From: Achromobacter spanius
Lineage (GTDB): Bacteria; Pseudomonadota; Gammaproteobacteria; Burkholderiales; Burkholderiaceae_B
Assembly: GCF_002812705.1 (NCBI RefSeq)
Contig: NZ_CP025030.1
Location: forward strand, 3,658,001-3,722,000
Length of the DNA: 64,000 nucleotides
Direction: 5' to 3'
Shown piece after piece: positions 8,184 to 17,817 of the stretch; within the stretch, counting starts at the first letter, position 1, and each line of letters begins with the position of its first letter. Made by a program: the position numbers and the translations under genes. Below the pieces are notes generated by a model that saw only the letters and a program-made list of their open reading frames with translations, ran no database searches and was not told where the DNA came from.

Positions 8184-11100
8184 ATGGCAAAGTTTTTTAT
8201 CGATAGGCCGGTTTTCGCCTGGGTGATCGCGATTGTGCTGATGATGGCCGGCGCGCTGTCCATCCTGCAATTGCCGGTCTCGCAGTATCCCAACATCGCG
8301 CCGCCCGCCATCGGCATCGCGGTGACCTACCCGGGCGCGTCCGCGCAGACGGTGCAGGACACCGTGGTGCAGGTCATCGAACAGCAGATGAACGGCCTGG
8401 ACGGCTTGCAGTACATCTCGTCGGAAAGCAATTCCGACGGCAGCATGTCCATCACGCTGACCTTCAAGCAGGGCACCAACCCGGACACGGCGCAGGTGCA
8501 GGTGCAGAACAAGCTTGCACTGGCGCAGCCGCTGTTGCCGCAGGAAGTGCAGCAGCAGGGCATCCGCGTCACCAAGGCCACGAAGAACTTCCTGATCGTG
8601 GCGGGCTTCGTGTCCACCGACGGCACGATGACCAAGGACGACCTGGCCGACTACGTGGCCTCGTACGTGCAGGATCCCATCAGCCGCACGCAAGGCGTGG
8701 GCGACTTCCAGTTGTTCGGCTCGCAGTACGCGATGCGGATCTGGCTGGATCCCGCCAAGCTCGTGAACTACGGGCTGACCACGGTTGACGTGGTGACGGC
8801 GATCAAGGAACAGAACGTGCAGGTGTCGTCCGGCCAGTTGGGCGGCCTGCCGTCCGTGCGCGGCCAGCAGTTGAACGCCACCATCATCGGGCCGTCGCGC
8901 CTGGAGAAGCCGGAAGACTTTGGCAAGATCCTGCTCAAGGTCAACACCGATGGTTCGCAGGTGCGCCTGGGCGATGTCTCGCGCATTGAACTGGGTGGCC
9001 AGACCTACGCCATCGACAGCTTCTACAATGGCAAGCCCGCCTCGGGCCTGGCGATCAAGCTGGCGCCGGGCGCCAACGCGCTGGATACCGCGCAGGCCGT
9101 GCGCGACACCATCAACAACCTGAAGCCGTACTTCCCGCCGGGCATGGACGTCGTGTATCCGTACGACACGACGCCGTTCGTCAGCCTGTCGATCCATGAA
9201 GTGTTCAAGACGCTGGTGGAAGCCATCATCCTGGTCTTCCTGGTGATGTACCTGTTCTTGCAGAACTTCCGCGCCACCATCATCCCCACGCTGGCCGTGC
9301 CGGTGGTGCTGCTGGGCACGTTCGGCGTGCTGGCCGCGTTCGGTTATTCCATCAACACCTTGACGATGTTCGGCATGGTGCTGGCCATTGGCCTGCTGGT
9401 GGATGACGCGATCGTGGTGGTGGAAAACGTCGAGCGGGTGATGGCCGAAGAGGGCCTGACGCCCAAGCAGGCCACCCGCAAGTCCATGAGCCAGATCACC
9501 GGCGCGCTGATCGGCATTGCCATGGTGCTGGCCGCCGTGTTCATCCCGATGGCGTTCTTCGGCGGTTCCACGGGCGTGATCTATCGTCAGTTCTCGATCA
9601 CGATCGTGTCGTCGATGGTGCTGTCGGTGCTGGTCGCCATTGTCTTCACGCCGGCCTTGTGCGCCACCTTGCTCAAGCCTATTCCGAAGGGCCATCACGG
9701 TTCGAAGAAGGGCTTCTTCGGCTGGTTCAACCGCACGTTCGAACGCAGCAGCAATGGTTACGCCAACACGGTGGCGCGCGGGCTGAACCGCACCAAGCGC
9801 CTGATGATCGTGTACCTGGCGCTGGTCATTGCCATGGGCTGGCTGTTCACGCGCATTCCCACGGCGTTCCTGCCGGCCGAGGACCAGGGCATTTTGTTCG
9901 CCCAGATCCAGACGCCCGCCGGCGCCACCGCCGAAGCCACCAAGGCCGTCATCGACGACGCCACCAAGTACCTGCTGACCGAAGAAAAGGACGCCGTGAC
10001 CTCGGTGTTCGCGGTCAACGGTTTCAACTTTGGCGGTCGTGGCCAAAACGCGTCCATCCTGTTCATCAAGCTGCGTGACTGGGAAGAACGTGGCGACGCC
10101 AAGCTGAAGGCCGGCGCCGTGGCGGCGCGCGCCAACGCGCACTTCGCCAAGACCGAGCGCCGCGCGCAAATGTTCGTGGTGCCGCCGCCGTCCGTGATGG
10201 AGCTGGGCAACGTCACCGGCTTTGACTTCCAGTTGATGGACCGCGCCGGCGTGGGCCATGAAAAGCTGCTTGCCGCGCGCAACCAGTTGCTGGGCGAAGC
10301 GGCCAAGAGCCCGGTGCTGGTGGGCGTGCGCCCCAACGGCATTGAAGACGCACCGCAGTATCAGTTGGACATCGACCGCGAGAAAGCGCGTGCGCTGGGC
10401 GTGGCCGTGTCGGACATCAACAGCACGCTGGCCACCGCGTGGGGCTCGTCGTACGTCAACGACTTCATCGACCGTGGCCGCGTGAAGAAGGTGTTTGCGC
10501 AGGGCGAGGCATCATCGCGCATGCTGCCGGAAGACCTGAACAAATGGTATGTGCGCAACAACGCGGGCGACATGGTGCCGTTCTCGGCATTCTCGAAGGC
10601 GACTTGGAGCTTCGGTCCGCAAAAGCTGAACCGCTATAACGGCGTGCCGTCCTACAACATCCAGGGCCAGGCGGCGCCGGGCTACAGCTCGGGCGCGGCC
10701 ATGGAAGAAATGGAAAAACTGGCGGCCAAGCTGCCGGTGGGCGTGGGCTTTGAATGGACGGGGCTGTCGTTCGAAGAACGCCTGTCGGGTGCGCAAGCGC
10801 CGGCGCTGTACGCGATTTCGTTGATCGTGGTGTTCCTGTGCCTGGCCGCCTTGTACGAAAGCTGGTCCATCCCGACGGCGGTGATGCTGGTGGTGCCGTT
10901 AGGCATTATCGGCGTGCTGCTGGCGACGCTGGCGCGCGGCTTGTCCAACGACGTGTACTTCCAGGTGGGGCTATTGACCACAGTGGGGCTGGCGGCCAAA
11001 AACGCCATCCTGATCGTGGAGTTCGCCAAAGAGCACTTCGAGTCCGGCGCCAGCCTGACGGAATCGGCCATCCACGCCGCCCGCCAACGCCTGCGTCCCA

Positions 11101-11363
11101 TCCTGATGACGTCGCTGGCGTTCATCCTGGGCGTGACGCCGCTGGCGATCTCGTCCGGCGCCGGCTCGGGCAGCCAGAACGCCATCGGCACGGGCGTGAT
11201 CGGCGGCATGCTGACCGGCACGTTCCTGGCCATCTTCTTTGTTCCGGCCTTCTTCGTGCTGATGCTGCGCGTGTTCAAGGTCAAGCGCATGAGCGAAAAC
11301 CTGGACAAGCACGACACCAGCGCCAATGGCTCGAAGGACGTGTCCGCCGAAGGACAACCGTAA
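8184..11363 (+). CDS. axyB: RND multidrug efflux transporter (MexB/AcrB family), probably AxyB
   Basis: A 1059-aa inner-membrane proton/drug antiporter of the HAE-1 RND family. The start [23 protein letters not shown] at 8184 is canonical, 14 bp after axyA. Hallmarks are the first periplasmic loop motif [24 protein letters not shown], the TM4 proton-relay motif [18 protein letters not shown], and the second-half relay segment [20 protein letters not shown] with Lys in TM10. Full length for the family, with twelve expected membrane helices. Drug specificity cannot be read with certainty, but the family exports hydrophobic and amphiphilic drugs. Its stop TAA overlaps the next ATG by one base. 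Confidence 0.93.
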   Translation: MAKFFIDRPVFAWVIAIVLMMAGALSILQLPVSQYPNIAPPAIGIAVTYPGASAQTVQDTVVQVIEQQMNGLDGLQYISSESNSDGSMSITLTFKQGTNPDTAQVQVQNKLALAQPLLPQEVQQQGIRVTKATKNFLIVAGFVSTDGTMTKDDLADYVASYVQDPISRTQGVGDFQLFGSQYAMRIWLDPAKLVNYGLTTVDVVTAIKEQNVQVSSGQLGGLPSVRGQQLNATIIGPSRLEKPEDFGKILLKVNTDGSQVRLGDVSRIELGGQTYAIDSFYNGKPASGLAIKLAPGANALDTAQAVRDTINNLKPYFPPGMDVVYPYDTTPFVSLSIHEVFKTLVEAIILVFLVMYLFLQNFRATIIPTLAVPVVLLGTFGVLAAFGYSINTLTMFGMVLAIGLLVDDAIVVVENVERVMAEEGLTPKQATRKSMSQITGALIGIAMVLAAVFIPMAFFGGSTGVIYRQFSITIVSSMVLSVLVAIVFTPALCATLLKPIPKGHHGSKKGFFGWFNRTFERSSNGYANTVARGLNRTKRLMIVYLALVIAMGWLFTRIPTAFLPAEDQGILFAQIQTPAGATAEATKAVIDDATKYLLTEEKDAVTSVFAVNGFNFGGRGQNASILFIKLRDWEERGDAKLKAGAVAARANAHFAKTERRAQMFVVPPPSVMELGNVTGFDFQLMDRAGVGHEKLLAARNQLLGEAAKSPVLVGVRPNGIEDAPQYQLDIDREKARALGVAVSDINSTLATAWGSSYVNDFIDRGRVKKVFAQGEASSRMLPEDLNKWYVRNNAGDMVPFSAFSKATWSFGPQKLNRYNGVPSYNIQGQAAPGYSSGAAMEEMEKLAAKLPVGVGFEWTGLSFEERLSGAQAPALYAISLIVVFLCLAALYESWSIPTAVMLVVPLGIIGVLLATLARGLSNDVYFQVGLLTTVGLAAKNAILIVEFAKEHFESGASLTESAIHAARQRLRPILMTSLAFILGVTPLAISSGAGSGSQNAIGTGVIGGMLTGTFLAIFFVPAFFVLMLRVFKVKRMSENLDKHDTSANGSKDVSAEGQP

Positions 11364-12847
11364 TGAAAATTCAGATGAGAACCTTGTTGTCTGTTTCCCT
11401 GGCGGCGGCCCTGGCGGGCTGCTCGCTGGCCCCGACCTATGAACGGCCGGACGCGCCGGTCAGCGCTGCCTATCCCACCGGCCCGGCCTACAAGGCGGAC
11501 GGTTCCAATGCGGCGCTGGGCATGTCCACGGCCGATATCGGCTGGCGTGACTTCTTCAGCGACCCGCTGCTGCAACAGTTGATTGAACTGTCATTGGCGA
11601 ACAACCGCGACCTGCGCGTGGCGGCCTTGAATGTCGAGGCGGCGCGTGCGCAGTACCGCATCCAGCGCGCCGACCTGCTGCCCAGCGTGGGCGTGGCCGG
11701 CCAGGAATCCGCCCAGCGCACCCCGGCGGACTTGTCCGCCAGCGGCCGCGCCACCACCAGCCGCAGCTACCAGGTGGGCGCCGCCATGTCGGCGTGGGAA
11801 CTGGACTTGTTCGGCCGAATTCGCAGCCTGAGCGACCAGGCGCTGGAGTCCTATCTGGCGCTGGACGAAACGCGCACGGCCACGCAGTTGACGCTGATTG
11901 CCGAAGTGGCCAACGCCTACCTGACGCTGCGCGCCGACCAGGAACTGCTGAGCCTGACGCGCGACACGCTCACGAGCCAGGAAGATTCCTTCAAGCTCAC
12001 GCAGCAAAGCTATGACCAGGGCTTGTCCACCGCGCTGGACTTGAGCCAGGCGGAAGTGTCGCTGCGCACGGCCCAGCGCAACCTGTCGCAATACACGCGC
12101 CAGGCCGCGCAGGACCGCAACGCGCTGACGCTGCTGGTGGGCCAACCCATGTCGCCCGAGATCGTCGCGGCGCTGGATCAGGCGGTGAAGCTGGACGACA
12201 GCATGCTGCCGACCACCTTGCCCGCCGGCCTGCCGTCGGACCTGCTGGCGCGCCGCCCGGACATCCGCGCGGCCGAGCATCAGCTCAAGGGCGCCAACGC
12301 CAACATCGGCGCGGCGCGCGCTGCGTTCTTTCCCACCATCAGCCTGACCGGCCAGGCGGGCACCGCCAGCGCCAGCCTGGGCGGTTTGTTCGAAGGCGGG
12401 TCGGGCGCCTGGAGCTTCGTGCCCCAGATCACCGTGCCGATCTTCGCGGGAGGCTCGTTGCAGGCTGGGCTGGACTTGGCCAAGGTGCAGAAGAACATCC
12501 AGGTGGCGCAGTACGAAAAGTCCATCCAGACGGGGTTCCGCGAAGTGGCGGACGCCTTGGCCGGGCGCGGCACGCTGGACGACCAGATTGAAGCGCAGCG
12601 TTTGCTGGTGAACGCCAACCAGCGCGCCTACGACGTGTCGGACCAGCGTTTCCGCCAGGGTATCGACGACTACCTGAGCGTGCTGGATTCGCAGCGTTCG
12701 CTGTACACGGCGCAGCAGACGTTGGTGGATACGCGCCTGGCGCGCTTGTCGAATCTGGTTACCTTGTACAAGGTGCTGGGCGGCGGTTGGACCGAGCGCA
12801 CGGTGGCGGCGCAGACGGCGCCGGCCGTGCCGGCCACGGGATCGTAA
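11363..12847 (+). CDS. axyM: Outer-membrane efflux channel lipoprotein (OprM/NodT family), probably AxyM
   Basis: A 494-aa TolC-like trimeric outer-membrane channel. The start at 11363 (TAATG overlap with axyB) gives a signal peptide with lipobox LAGCS, so the protein is acylated as OprM is. Two OEP repeats follow: a first half with NNRDLRVAALNVEAARAQYRIQRADLLPS, and a second half with ARRPDIRAAEHQLKGANANIGAARAAFFPTISLTG. Length is normal for OprM. It completes the tripartite pump with the two upstream genes. A bidirectional terminator follows. Confidence 0.92.
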   Translation: MKIQMRTLLSVSLAAALAGCSLAPTYERPDAPVSAAYPTGPAYKADGSNAALGMSTADIGWRDFFSDPLLQQLIELSLANNRDLRVAALNVEAARAQYRIQRADLLPSVGVAGQESAQRTPADLSASGRATTSRSYQVGAAMSAWELDLFGRIRSLSDQALESYLALDETRTATQLTLIAEVANAYLTLRADQELLSLTRDTLTSQEDSFKLTQQSYDQGLSTALDLSQAEVSLRTAQRNLSQYTRQAAQDRNALTLLVGQPMSPEIVAALDQAVKLDDSMLPTTLPAGLPSDLLARRPDIRAAEHQLKGANANIGAARAAFFPTISLTGQAGTASASLGGLFEGGSGAWSFVPQITVPIFAGGSLQAGLDLAKVQKNIQVAQYEKSIQTGFREVADALAGRGTLDDQIEAQRLLVNANQRAYDVSDQRFRQGIDDYLSVLDSQRSLYTAQQTLVDTRLARLSNLVTLYKVLGGGWTERTVAAQTAPAVPATGS

Positions 12848-12911
12848 GCCGCGCGCGCTGGATTTTTGCGGCGCAAAAGAAGTTCGGCGCAAAAGAAGTT
12901 TGGTGAAAAAG

Positions 12912-12944
12912 AAACGGGCCGATCGAAAGATCGGCCCGTTTTTA
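12912..12944. terminator. Bidirectional terminator between axyM and the convergent GlsB-like gene
   Basis: Strong hairpin: AAACGGGCCGATC (12912-12924), loop GAAA, GATCGGCCCGTTT (12929-12941), then T-rich. A-run on the left and T-run on the right allow use from both strands. Just upstream, a 15-bp direct repeat GGCGCAAAAGAAGTT occurs twice (about 12870-12899). Confidence 0.85.
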
Positions 12945-12967
12945 TTGATGATTGCTGTAGCAGGGCG

Positions 12968-13219
12968 TCAAGCGCGCTTGCGGGCGATCATGCCAACCAC
13001 GAACAGCACGATGATGGCGCCTATCACCGACGCGATCCAGCCCGCGGGTTCGCCTTCCGCATACCAGCCCATCGTCTGTCCCAGGAACCCTGCCACCACG
13101 GCGCCGACGATACCCAGGATGGTGGTCATGATGATCCCCATGTTCTGGTCTCCGGGCATGATGGCGCGGGCGATCAAGCCCACGATGAACCCGACGATGA
13201 TCATGATGATAATGCTCAT
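12968..13219 (-). CDS. GlsB/YeaQ/YmgE family small stress-associated membrane protein
   Basis: An 83-aa, very hydrophobic protein of the transglycosylase-associated/YmgE family. Three membrane segments are visible: IIIMIIVGFIVGLIARAIM, MTTILGIVGAVVAGFLGQTM and WIASVIGAIIVLFVVGMIA, with a short charged C terminus RKRA. The Gly-rich pattern GIVGAVVAGFLG is typical. The ATG at 13219 has an AAGGAG ribosome binding site, so longer upstream extensions are rejected. The family is linked to acid or general stress, but the molecular function is unclear. Convergent with axyM. Confidence 0.87.
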   Translation of the reverse strand: MSIIIMIIVGFIVGLIARAIMPGDQNMGIIMTTILGIVGAVVAGFLGQTMGWYAEGEPAGWIASVIGAIIVLFVVGMIARKRA

Positions 13220-13356
13220 GCGCGTACTCCTTGCTTTGGAAAAAAGGGGGCCATGCGCAATGATGATACCCACGCTCTTTATTGGGCGGCTGTAACAACT
13301 GGTATGTGGGGTTGCCATGCAACATGCTGCGCTGCACGGCGCTGGCCGTGGCCGGA

Positions 13357-13971
13357 TCAGGACGTAATGTCGATCAATTGGCGGACGTCCTTGGTCAGGG
13401 CTTCGACGCTGTCGGTGTCGGACGCCAGCAGGCGCGCGTGGCCGTCCTTGTCGAAAATGTACACGCCACGGCTGTGCGTCACTTCGTACATGTCGGCGTC
13501 ATCGCCGGGGCGCGGCTTTTCAATCTGGTAGGCCACGCGGTAGCGGCGGGCCAGGTCGGCGACCTGCTTTTCGTTACCGGTCACACCGATGGCGCTGTTG
13601 TTGAAGGCATTGACATAGGCCTGCAGGATGTCGGGCGTGTCACGGTGCGGATCGACGCTGACGAACACGATGCGCACGTTTTCGGCCTTGTCACCCAGGT
13701 TCTGCAGCACGGCGGTCAGTTGCGCCATGGTGGTGGGGCAGATGTCGGGGCAACTGGCGTACCCGAAGAACAGCATGACCGTCTTGCCTTTGAGATCGTC
13801 GCTGTTGATGGTCTTGCCGCCCGCGCCGGGCAGCGAGAATTTCAGGTCAGGCAGGTGGCCCTTGACGTTGTAGAGCGTCCAGTCCACGTTCCGATCGCCG
13901 CAGGCGGCAAGAAACACACACAGAGCCAACAGCAGGCCGCGCCAGGCGCGGCCGGTAATGAGGTGTCGCAT
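13357..13971 (-). CDS. SCO1/SenC family copper-binding thioredoxin-fold lipoprotein
   Basis: A 204-aa protein of the SCO1/SenC/PrrC family, which delivers copper to or reduces the CuA centre of cytochrome c oxidase at the outer face of the inner membrane. Starting at 13971 gives a signal peptide with lipobox VFLAAC. The copper motif CPDIC lies in GYASCPDICPTTMAQL, and the partner His is in YEVTHSRGVYIFD, so all three ligands are present. The next upstream start (14040) would place a long leader before the signal peptide. No cytochrome oxidase genes are adjacent, so its exact client is unknown. Confidence 0.88.
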   Translation of the reverse strand: MRHLITGRAWRGLLLALCVFLAACGDRNVDWTLYNVKGHLPDLKFSLPGAGGKTINSDDLKGKTVMLFFGYASCPDICPTTMAQLTAVLQNLGDKAENVRIVFVSVDPHRDTPDILQAYVNAFNNSAIGVTGNEKQVADLARRYRVAYQIEKPRPGDDADMYEVTHSRGVYIFDKDGHARLLASDTDSVEALTKDVRQLIDITS

Positions 13972-14200
13972 GAGTCCAGGAGGTGCCAAAAGGTTGAACG
14001 AAGGGCAAGCCCGCGGCAAGCGGGTTGATTCTACCTTCATGGCCGGGGTGGGGCGGCGGGCGGTGCGGCGTTGCGGGCCTGATGTGAGGGGGATGTTTGT
14101 CCTGACGCAAACTTATGGCGTGCTGTTTCCGCTTTCGCCAGACCACGACGCCGCAGTACATTCGGTGCGTCGTCAGTGTTGATGTCAGGAGAGCTTTAAC

Positions 14201-14992
14201 GTGGATATGGCAGCAAGCACCAGCCTTAATTACCCGTATTACCCGGTGGTTATCGACATCCTGCGTGCCCGGCGTGCCAAGCAGGTGCTGGACGCGCCTT
14301 GCGGCGTGGGCTGGTTGGGTGAAGCGCTGGCCGCCGAGGGAGGCGTGCAAGTGGCCGGTGATGGTGGGCGAGTAGCCGGTGATGGCGGGCAAGTAGCCGT
14401 TGCCGGCGGGCAAGTGGCCGTTGACGGCGTGGGCCTATGGGAATTTCCCGCGGCAAGCGCGGGCTATCGGTCAGTGACCGAACACGACCTGGATACCCCG
14501 CTGAGCGTGGCCAAGGCCTATGACGCGGTGGTCTGCTGCGAGGCGATTCACTTGATGACGAATCCGGGCGTGCTGCTGCAAAGTCTGCACGATGCGCTGC
14601 GCCCCGGGGGCACGGCGATCATCACCACGCCCAATACCTGGAACATGCGGTCACGGCTGCAGTTTTTGATGCGGGGCTTCCATTCCGGTTTCCGGCCCAT
14701 GGTGGGTCGCAAGCGGGGCGAAGACTACATCACGTATTTCCCGTGGAGCTTCCCGCAACTGCATTTGTTGTTGTCGCATTACGGTTTCGTGGATATCACG
14801 CTGCATGAGGTGGATGAACCGAAACCGAAGCGGATGATGGAACATGTGCTGGCCGTGCCGTCACGGTTGTACTACCGACGGCGCGTGAAGCGGGCCGAGA
14901 ACGAGGACATTCGCGGGTTCTGGAAGCAGGCCGGGTCCAGGCAGTCGGTGCATGGAAGGTGGTTGGTGGTGTCGGCGGTGCGGGGGGTGTGA
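14201..14992 (+). CDS. Class I SAM-dependent methyltransferase with internal 7-residue repeat insertion
   Basis: A 263-aa Rossmann-fold methyltransferase. Motif I is VLDAPCGVGWLGEAL (about residues 29-43). The later motifs are YDAVVCCEAIHLM and LRPGGTAIITTPNTWNMRSRLQFLMRGF, typical of Methyltransf_11/UbiE-like enzymes. Between motif I and the next strand lies a Gly/Val-rich insertion of four 7-residue units (QVAGDGG, RVAGDGG, QVAVAGG, QVAVDGV) encoded by 21-bp tandem repeats. A GTG at 14201 is preceded by AGGAGAGC; the ATG at 14207 is an equally possible start. The stop codon overlaps the first intergenic palindromic element at 14991. The substrate is unknown. Confidence 0.75.
   Translation: MDMAASTSLNYPYYPVVIDILRARRAKQVLDAPCGVGWLGEALAAEGGVQVAGDGGRVAGDGGQVAVAGGQVAVDGVGLWEFPAASAGYRSVTEHDLDTPLSVAKAYDAVVCCEAIHLMTNPGVLLQSLHDALRPGGTAIITTPNTWNMRSRLQFLMRGFHSGFRPMVGRKRGEDYITYFPWSFPQLHLLLSHYGFVDITLHEVDEPKPKRMMEHVLAVPSRLYYRRRVKRAENEDIRGFWKQAGSRQSVHGRWLVVSAVRGV
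14347..14430 (+). repeat. Four 21-bp tandem repeats inside the methyltransferase gene
   Basis: Units at 14347, 14368, 14389 and 14410, each 21 bp and in frame, diverged at a few positions. They encode QVAGDGG-type heptapeptides. Unit number could vary between strains without breaking the frame. Confidence 0.85.
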
Positions 14993-15265
14993 TGGGTTTC
15001 GCGCGGCAGATGGCGTGTTTCTTGCATCGGATTTGCCGCGCTTCACCCATCCTACGTTCGTTGTTCGGCGTTCGGCGTTCGTCGTCCGTTGTTCGGCGTT
15101 CGTTTTTCGTAGGATGGGTGAAGCGCGCGATGCGGTGTAGAAAATCAATGGCCTGAATCGCGCGTAACCCATCTGGTGGCGTCGGCGTGATGGTGCCGGC
15201 TGCTGATGGGTTACGCACGGCAGATGCTTTGTTTCTTGCATCGATTTTGCCGCGCTTCACCCATC
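14991..15265. repeat. Cluster of three ~61-bp palindromic-ended intergenic elements
   Basis: This 286-bp gap between the methyltransferase and prlC holds three 61-bp copies: 14991-15051 (direct), 15113-15173 (inverted) and 15205-15265 (direct). Each direct copy starts GATGGGTT and ends CACCCATC followed by CTACG. The ends form imperfect inverted repeats including GCGCG/CGCGC. Between copies 1 and 2 there is a run of TTCGGCG-type short repeats (about 15056-15105). No gene is credible here. Confidence 0.85.
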
Positions 15266-15278
15266 CTACGTCGGCGTT

Positions 15279-17345
15279 TTACGTGCCGCTCATGCCGCTG
15301 TGGCGCAGCAGGGCGTCGATGCGGGGGGGGCGGCCGCGGAAGGCGGCGAAGGAATCGGCGGCGGGGCGGGAACCGCCCACGGCCAGGACTTCGCGGCGGA
15401 AGCGGGCGCCGGTTTCCGGGTCCAGTGTGCCCAGCGCGTTGCCGGGCTGCTTGGCCGCGGCTTCTTCGAAGGCCTCGTAGGCATCCGCCGACAGCACTTC
15501 GGCCCACTTGTAGCTGTAGTAACCCGCGCCGTAGCCGCCCGCGAACAGATGCGAGAACGCGTGCGGCAGGCGGTGCCACGACGGCGGGAACAGCACCGCC
15601 ACTTCCTGGCGCACTTCCTGCAGCAGCGCCAGCACTTCCGAAATGGATGCACCCTTGGCGCGGTCGTGCATCAGCATGTCGAACAGCGCGAATTCAATCT
15701 GGCGCACGGCCTGCATGCCGCTTTGGTAATTGCGCGCCGCGACCAGGCGGTCGTACAGCGCGCGCGGCAGCGGTTCGCCCGTGTCCACATGCGCCGACAG
15801 CTTCTGCACCACCGCCCATTCCCAGCAGAAATTTTCCATGAACTGCGAGGGCAGTTCGATGGCGTCCCACTCCACGCTGGCAAATGCCGCCGCGCCGGGT
15901 TCGTCCACTTCCGACAACAGCGCGTGCAGCGCATGGCCGGTTTCGTGGAACAGGGTGATGACGTCGTCGTGCGTCAGCACGGCGGCGCGCTCGCCATTGG
16001 GGCGCGAGAAGTTGCAGGTCAGGTAGACCACGGGCGTTTGCACGTGGCCGGCCACCACACGGCGAGCGCGTTCGCTATCCACCCAGGCACCGCTTTGCTT
16101 GCCGGAACGGGCGTACAGATCCAGGTACAGATAGCCGATCAAGCCGCCGTCCGGGCGTTCCACGCGCACGCCGCGCGCGTCGCTGTGCCAGGTGGAGACG
16201 GGCGTTTCGGTCAGGCGCACGTCGAACAGCTTTTCAATGACGTCGAACAGACCGGCCAGCACGCGGGGCTCGGTGAAGTACTGCTTCACTTCATCTTCGG
16301 AATAGGCATAGCGCGATTCGCGCAGGCGTTCCGAGGCGAAGGCCACGTCCCAGGGTTGCAGCTCGTCCAGGCCCAATTCGCCGGTGGCGTAGGCCTTGAG
16401 TTCGGCCAGGTCACGCTGCGCGAACGGTTTGGCGCGCGCGGCCAGGTCGCGCAGGAATTCGGTGACTTCGCGGGCGTCGCGCGCCATGCGGGTTTGCAGG
16501 CGCAGCGATGCGTAGGTGCCCAGGCCCAGCAGGCCGGATTCCTCGGCGCGCAGCGACAGCAGTTCTTCGATCAGCGGAGAATTGTCGAACTTGGCTTCGC
16601 CTTGTTCGGAGGCCACGGTGCCATAGCCACGGTACAGCGCTTCGCGCAGGGCGCGGTCTTGCGCGTATTGCATGACGGGCAGGTAGCACGGCATTTTCAG
16701 GGTCAGTTTCCAACCCGGCTTGCCGTCTTCTTCGGCGGCGGCGCGGGCGGCTGACAGGACGTCGGCGGGGATGCCGGTCAGGCGGGACTCATCGTCCACC
16801 AGCAAGGACCACGCGTCGATGGCGTCCAGCACGTTTTCGGAGAACTTCTGCGATGCCTGGGCTTCGCGGTCAGAGATCTGCGCATAGCGCTCGCGATCGG
16901 CGCCTCGCAGTTCCACGCCGCTCAAGCGGAAGTCGCGCAGCGCCATTTCGACGATGCGGCGGCGCACGGGCGACCACGACGCAAAATCAGGGGCAGCGGC
17001 CAGGCGCTGGTACTGTCGGTACAGACCTTCGTGCAGCCCGACCCAGGTGGAAAATTCGGTAATGAGCGGCAGCGCGGCGTTGTAGGCTTCGCGCAGTTCC
17101 GGCGTGTTGACCACGGCGTTCAGGTGGCCAGCCACCGACCAGGCGCGCCACAGGCGCTCGGAGGCGGTATCCAGCGGTTCCACCACGGCTTCCCAGGTGG
17201 GCGCCAGCGCGGAATCAGCGGCATGGTCGACCGCCTTGCGGGCGATGCCCAGCAGTTCTTCCACGGCCGGGACAATATGCCCCGGCTTGACGGCCGCATA
17301 ATCGACCAGGTCGGAGACAGGGGCAAGCAGGGGATTCTGGGTCAT
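15279..17345 (-). CDS. prlC: Oligopeptidase A (M3 family zinc metallopeptidase)
   Basis: A 688-aa cytoplasmic thimet-type oligopeptidase that degrades short peptides, including cleaved signal peptides. The zinc site HETGH is in LFHETGHALHALLSEVDEPG, with the downstream Glu ligand in FASVEWDAIELPSQFMENF. The C-terminal catalytic His/Tyr region is LFAGGYGAGYYSYKWAEVLSADAYEAF. The start at 17345 (MTQNPLLAPVSDL) matches the family N terminus; an upstream in-frame ATG at 17372 would add nine residues. Length is normal for PrlC. It is flanked on both sides by the intergenic palindromic elements. Confidence 0.92.
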   Translation of the reverse strand: MTQNPLLAPVSDLVDYAAVKPGHIVPAVEELLGIARKAVDHAADSALAPTWEAVVEPLDTASERLWRAWSVAGHLNAVVNTPELREAYNAALPLITEFSTWVGLHEGLYRQYQRLAAAPDFASWSPVRRRIVEMALRDFRLSGVELRGADRERYAQISDREAQASQKFSENVLDAIDAWSLLVDDESRLTGIPADVLSAARAAAEEDGKPGWKLTLKMPCYLPVMQYAQDRALREALYRGYGTVASEQGEAKFDNSPLIEELLSLRAEESGLLGLGTYASLRLQTRMARDAREVTEFLRDLAARAKPFAQRDLAELKAYATGELGLDELQPWDVAFASERLRESRYAYSEDEVKQYFTEPRVLAGLFDVIEKLFDVRLTETPVSTWHSDARGVRVERPDGGLIGYLYLDLYARSGKQSGAWVDSERARRVVAGHVQTPVVYLTCNFSRPNGERAAVLTHDDVITLFHETGHALHALLSEVDEPGAAAFASVEWDAIELPSQFMENFCWEWAVVQKLSAHVDTGEPLPRALYDRLVAARNYQSGMQAVRQIEFALFDMLMHDRAKGASISEVLALLQEVRQEVAVLFPPSWHRLPHAFSHLFAGGYGAGYYSYKWAEVLSADAYEAFEEAAAKQPGNALGTLDPETGARFRREVLAVGGSRPAADSFAAFRGRPPRIDALLRHSGMSGT

Positions 17346-17474
17346 GGTGTTACCGGAAAAGGCGAGAGACATAGGGACCAGATAGGGGCGATCTGTCCAA
17401 AAGCAAGGGCAGGAATGCGTAGGCCCGTCTGCGTCACGCGCCGTTCGGCGCGCGTCAGCCTACGTGCATCGTAG

Positions 17475-17534
17475 GATGGGTGCAGCGCGAACGACTATAC
17501 AAAAAAAACGGGCAATGAACGCGCGAAACCCATC
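17475..17534 (-). repeat. ~61-bp palindromic-ended intergenic element (inverted copy)
   Basis: Runs from GATGGGTGCAGCGCG to CGCGCGAAACCCATC (60 bp), in the opposite orientation to the copy at 17679. It lies in the 472-bp gap between prlC and folD, where I see no gene. Just to its left, at about 17418-17465, is a short imperfect palindrome around GCGTAGGC / GCCTACG. Confidence 0.8.
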
Positions 17535-17678
17535 AAGCAGCGTCGGCACCATCGCAAACGCAGCCACGCCGGCTTTCGAAGGTGGCAATGTGGCACCGTG
17601 GCAGGTGCAGGCACCCTGGCTTTCGTGAATTGCATGCGGGTGTTTTTACCAAGCCCCGCCACGGTCCCGGCGCTGCCT

Positions 17679-17739
17679 GATGGGTTTCGCGCGATTGGCG
17701 GTGGCGTTCTTTTCCACTGTCAATCGCGCTGCACCCATC
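17679..17739 (+). repeat. ~61-bp palindromic-ended intergenic element (direct copy)
   Basis: Starts GATGGGTTTCGCGCG and ends CGCGCTGCACCCATC, 61 bp, followed by CTACC. The interior differs from other copies, while length and ends are kept. The rest of the prlC-folD gap has nothing I can identify beyond repeated GCACCGGCCGCA-like words at 17775-17815. Confidence 0.8.
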
Positions 17740-17817
17740 CTACCGGTCATTCAGCGCACTCGGCCATATCGGCACTGGCCGCATCAGCGCACCGGCCGCA
17801 CCAGCGCACCTACCGGA

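Noticed and set aside
15061..15110. Short TTCGGCG-type repeats as a regulatory array
   Set aside because: Irregular and confined to the spacer between two palindromic elements; no nearby promoter or conserved spacing.
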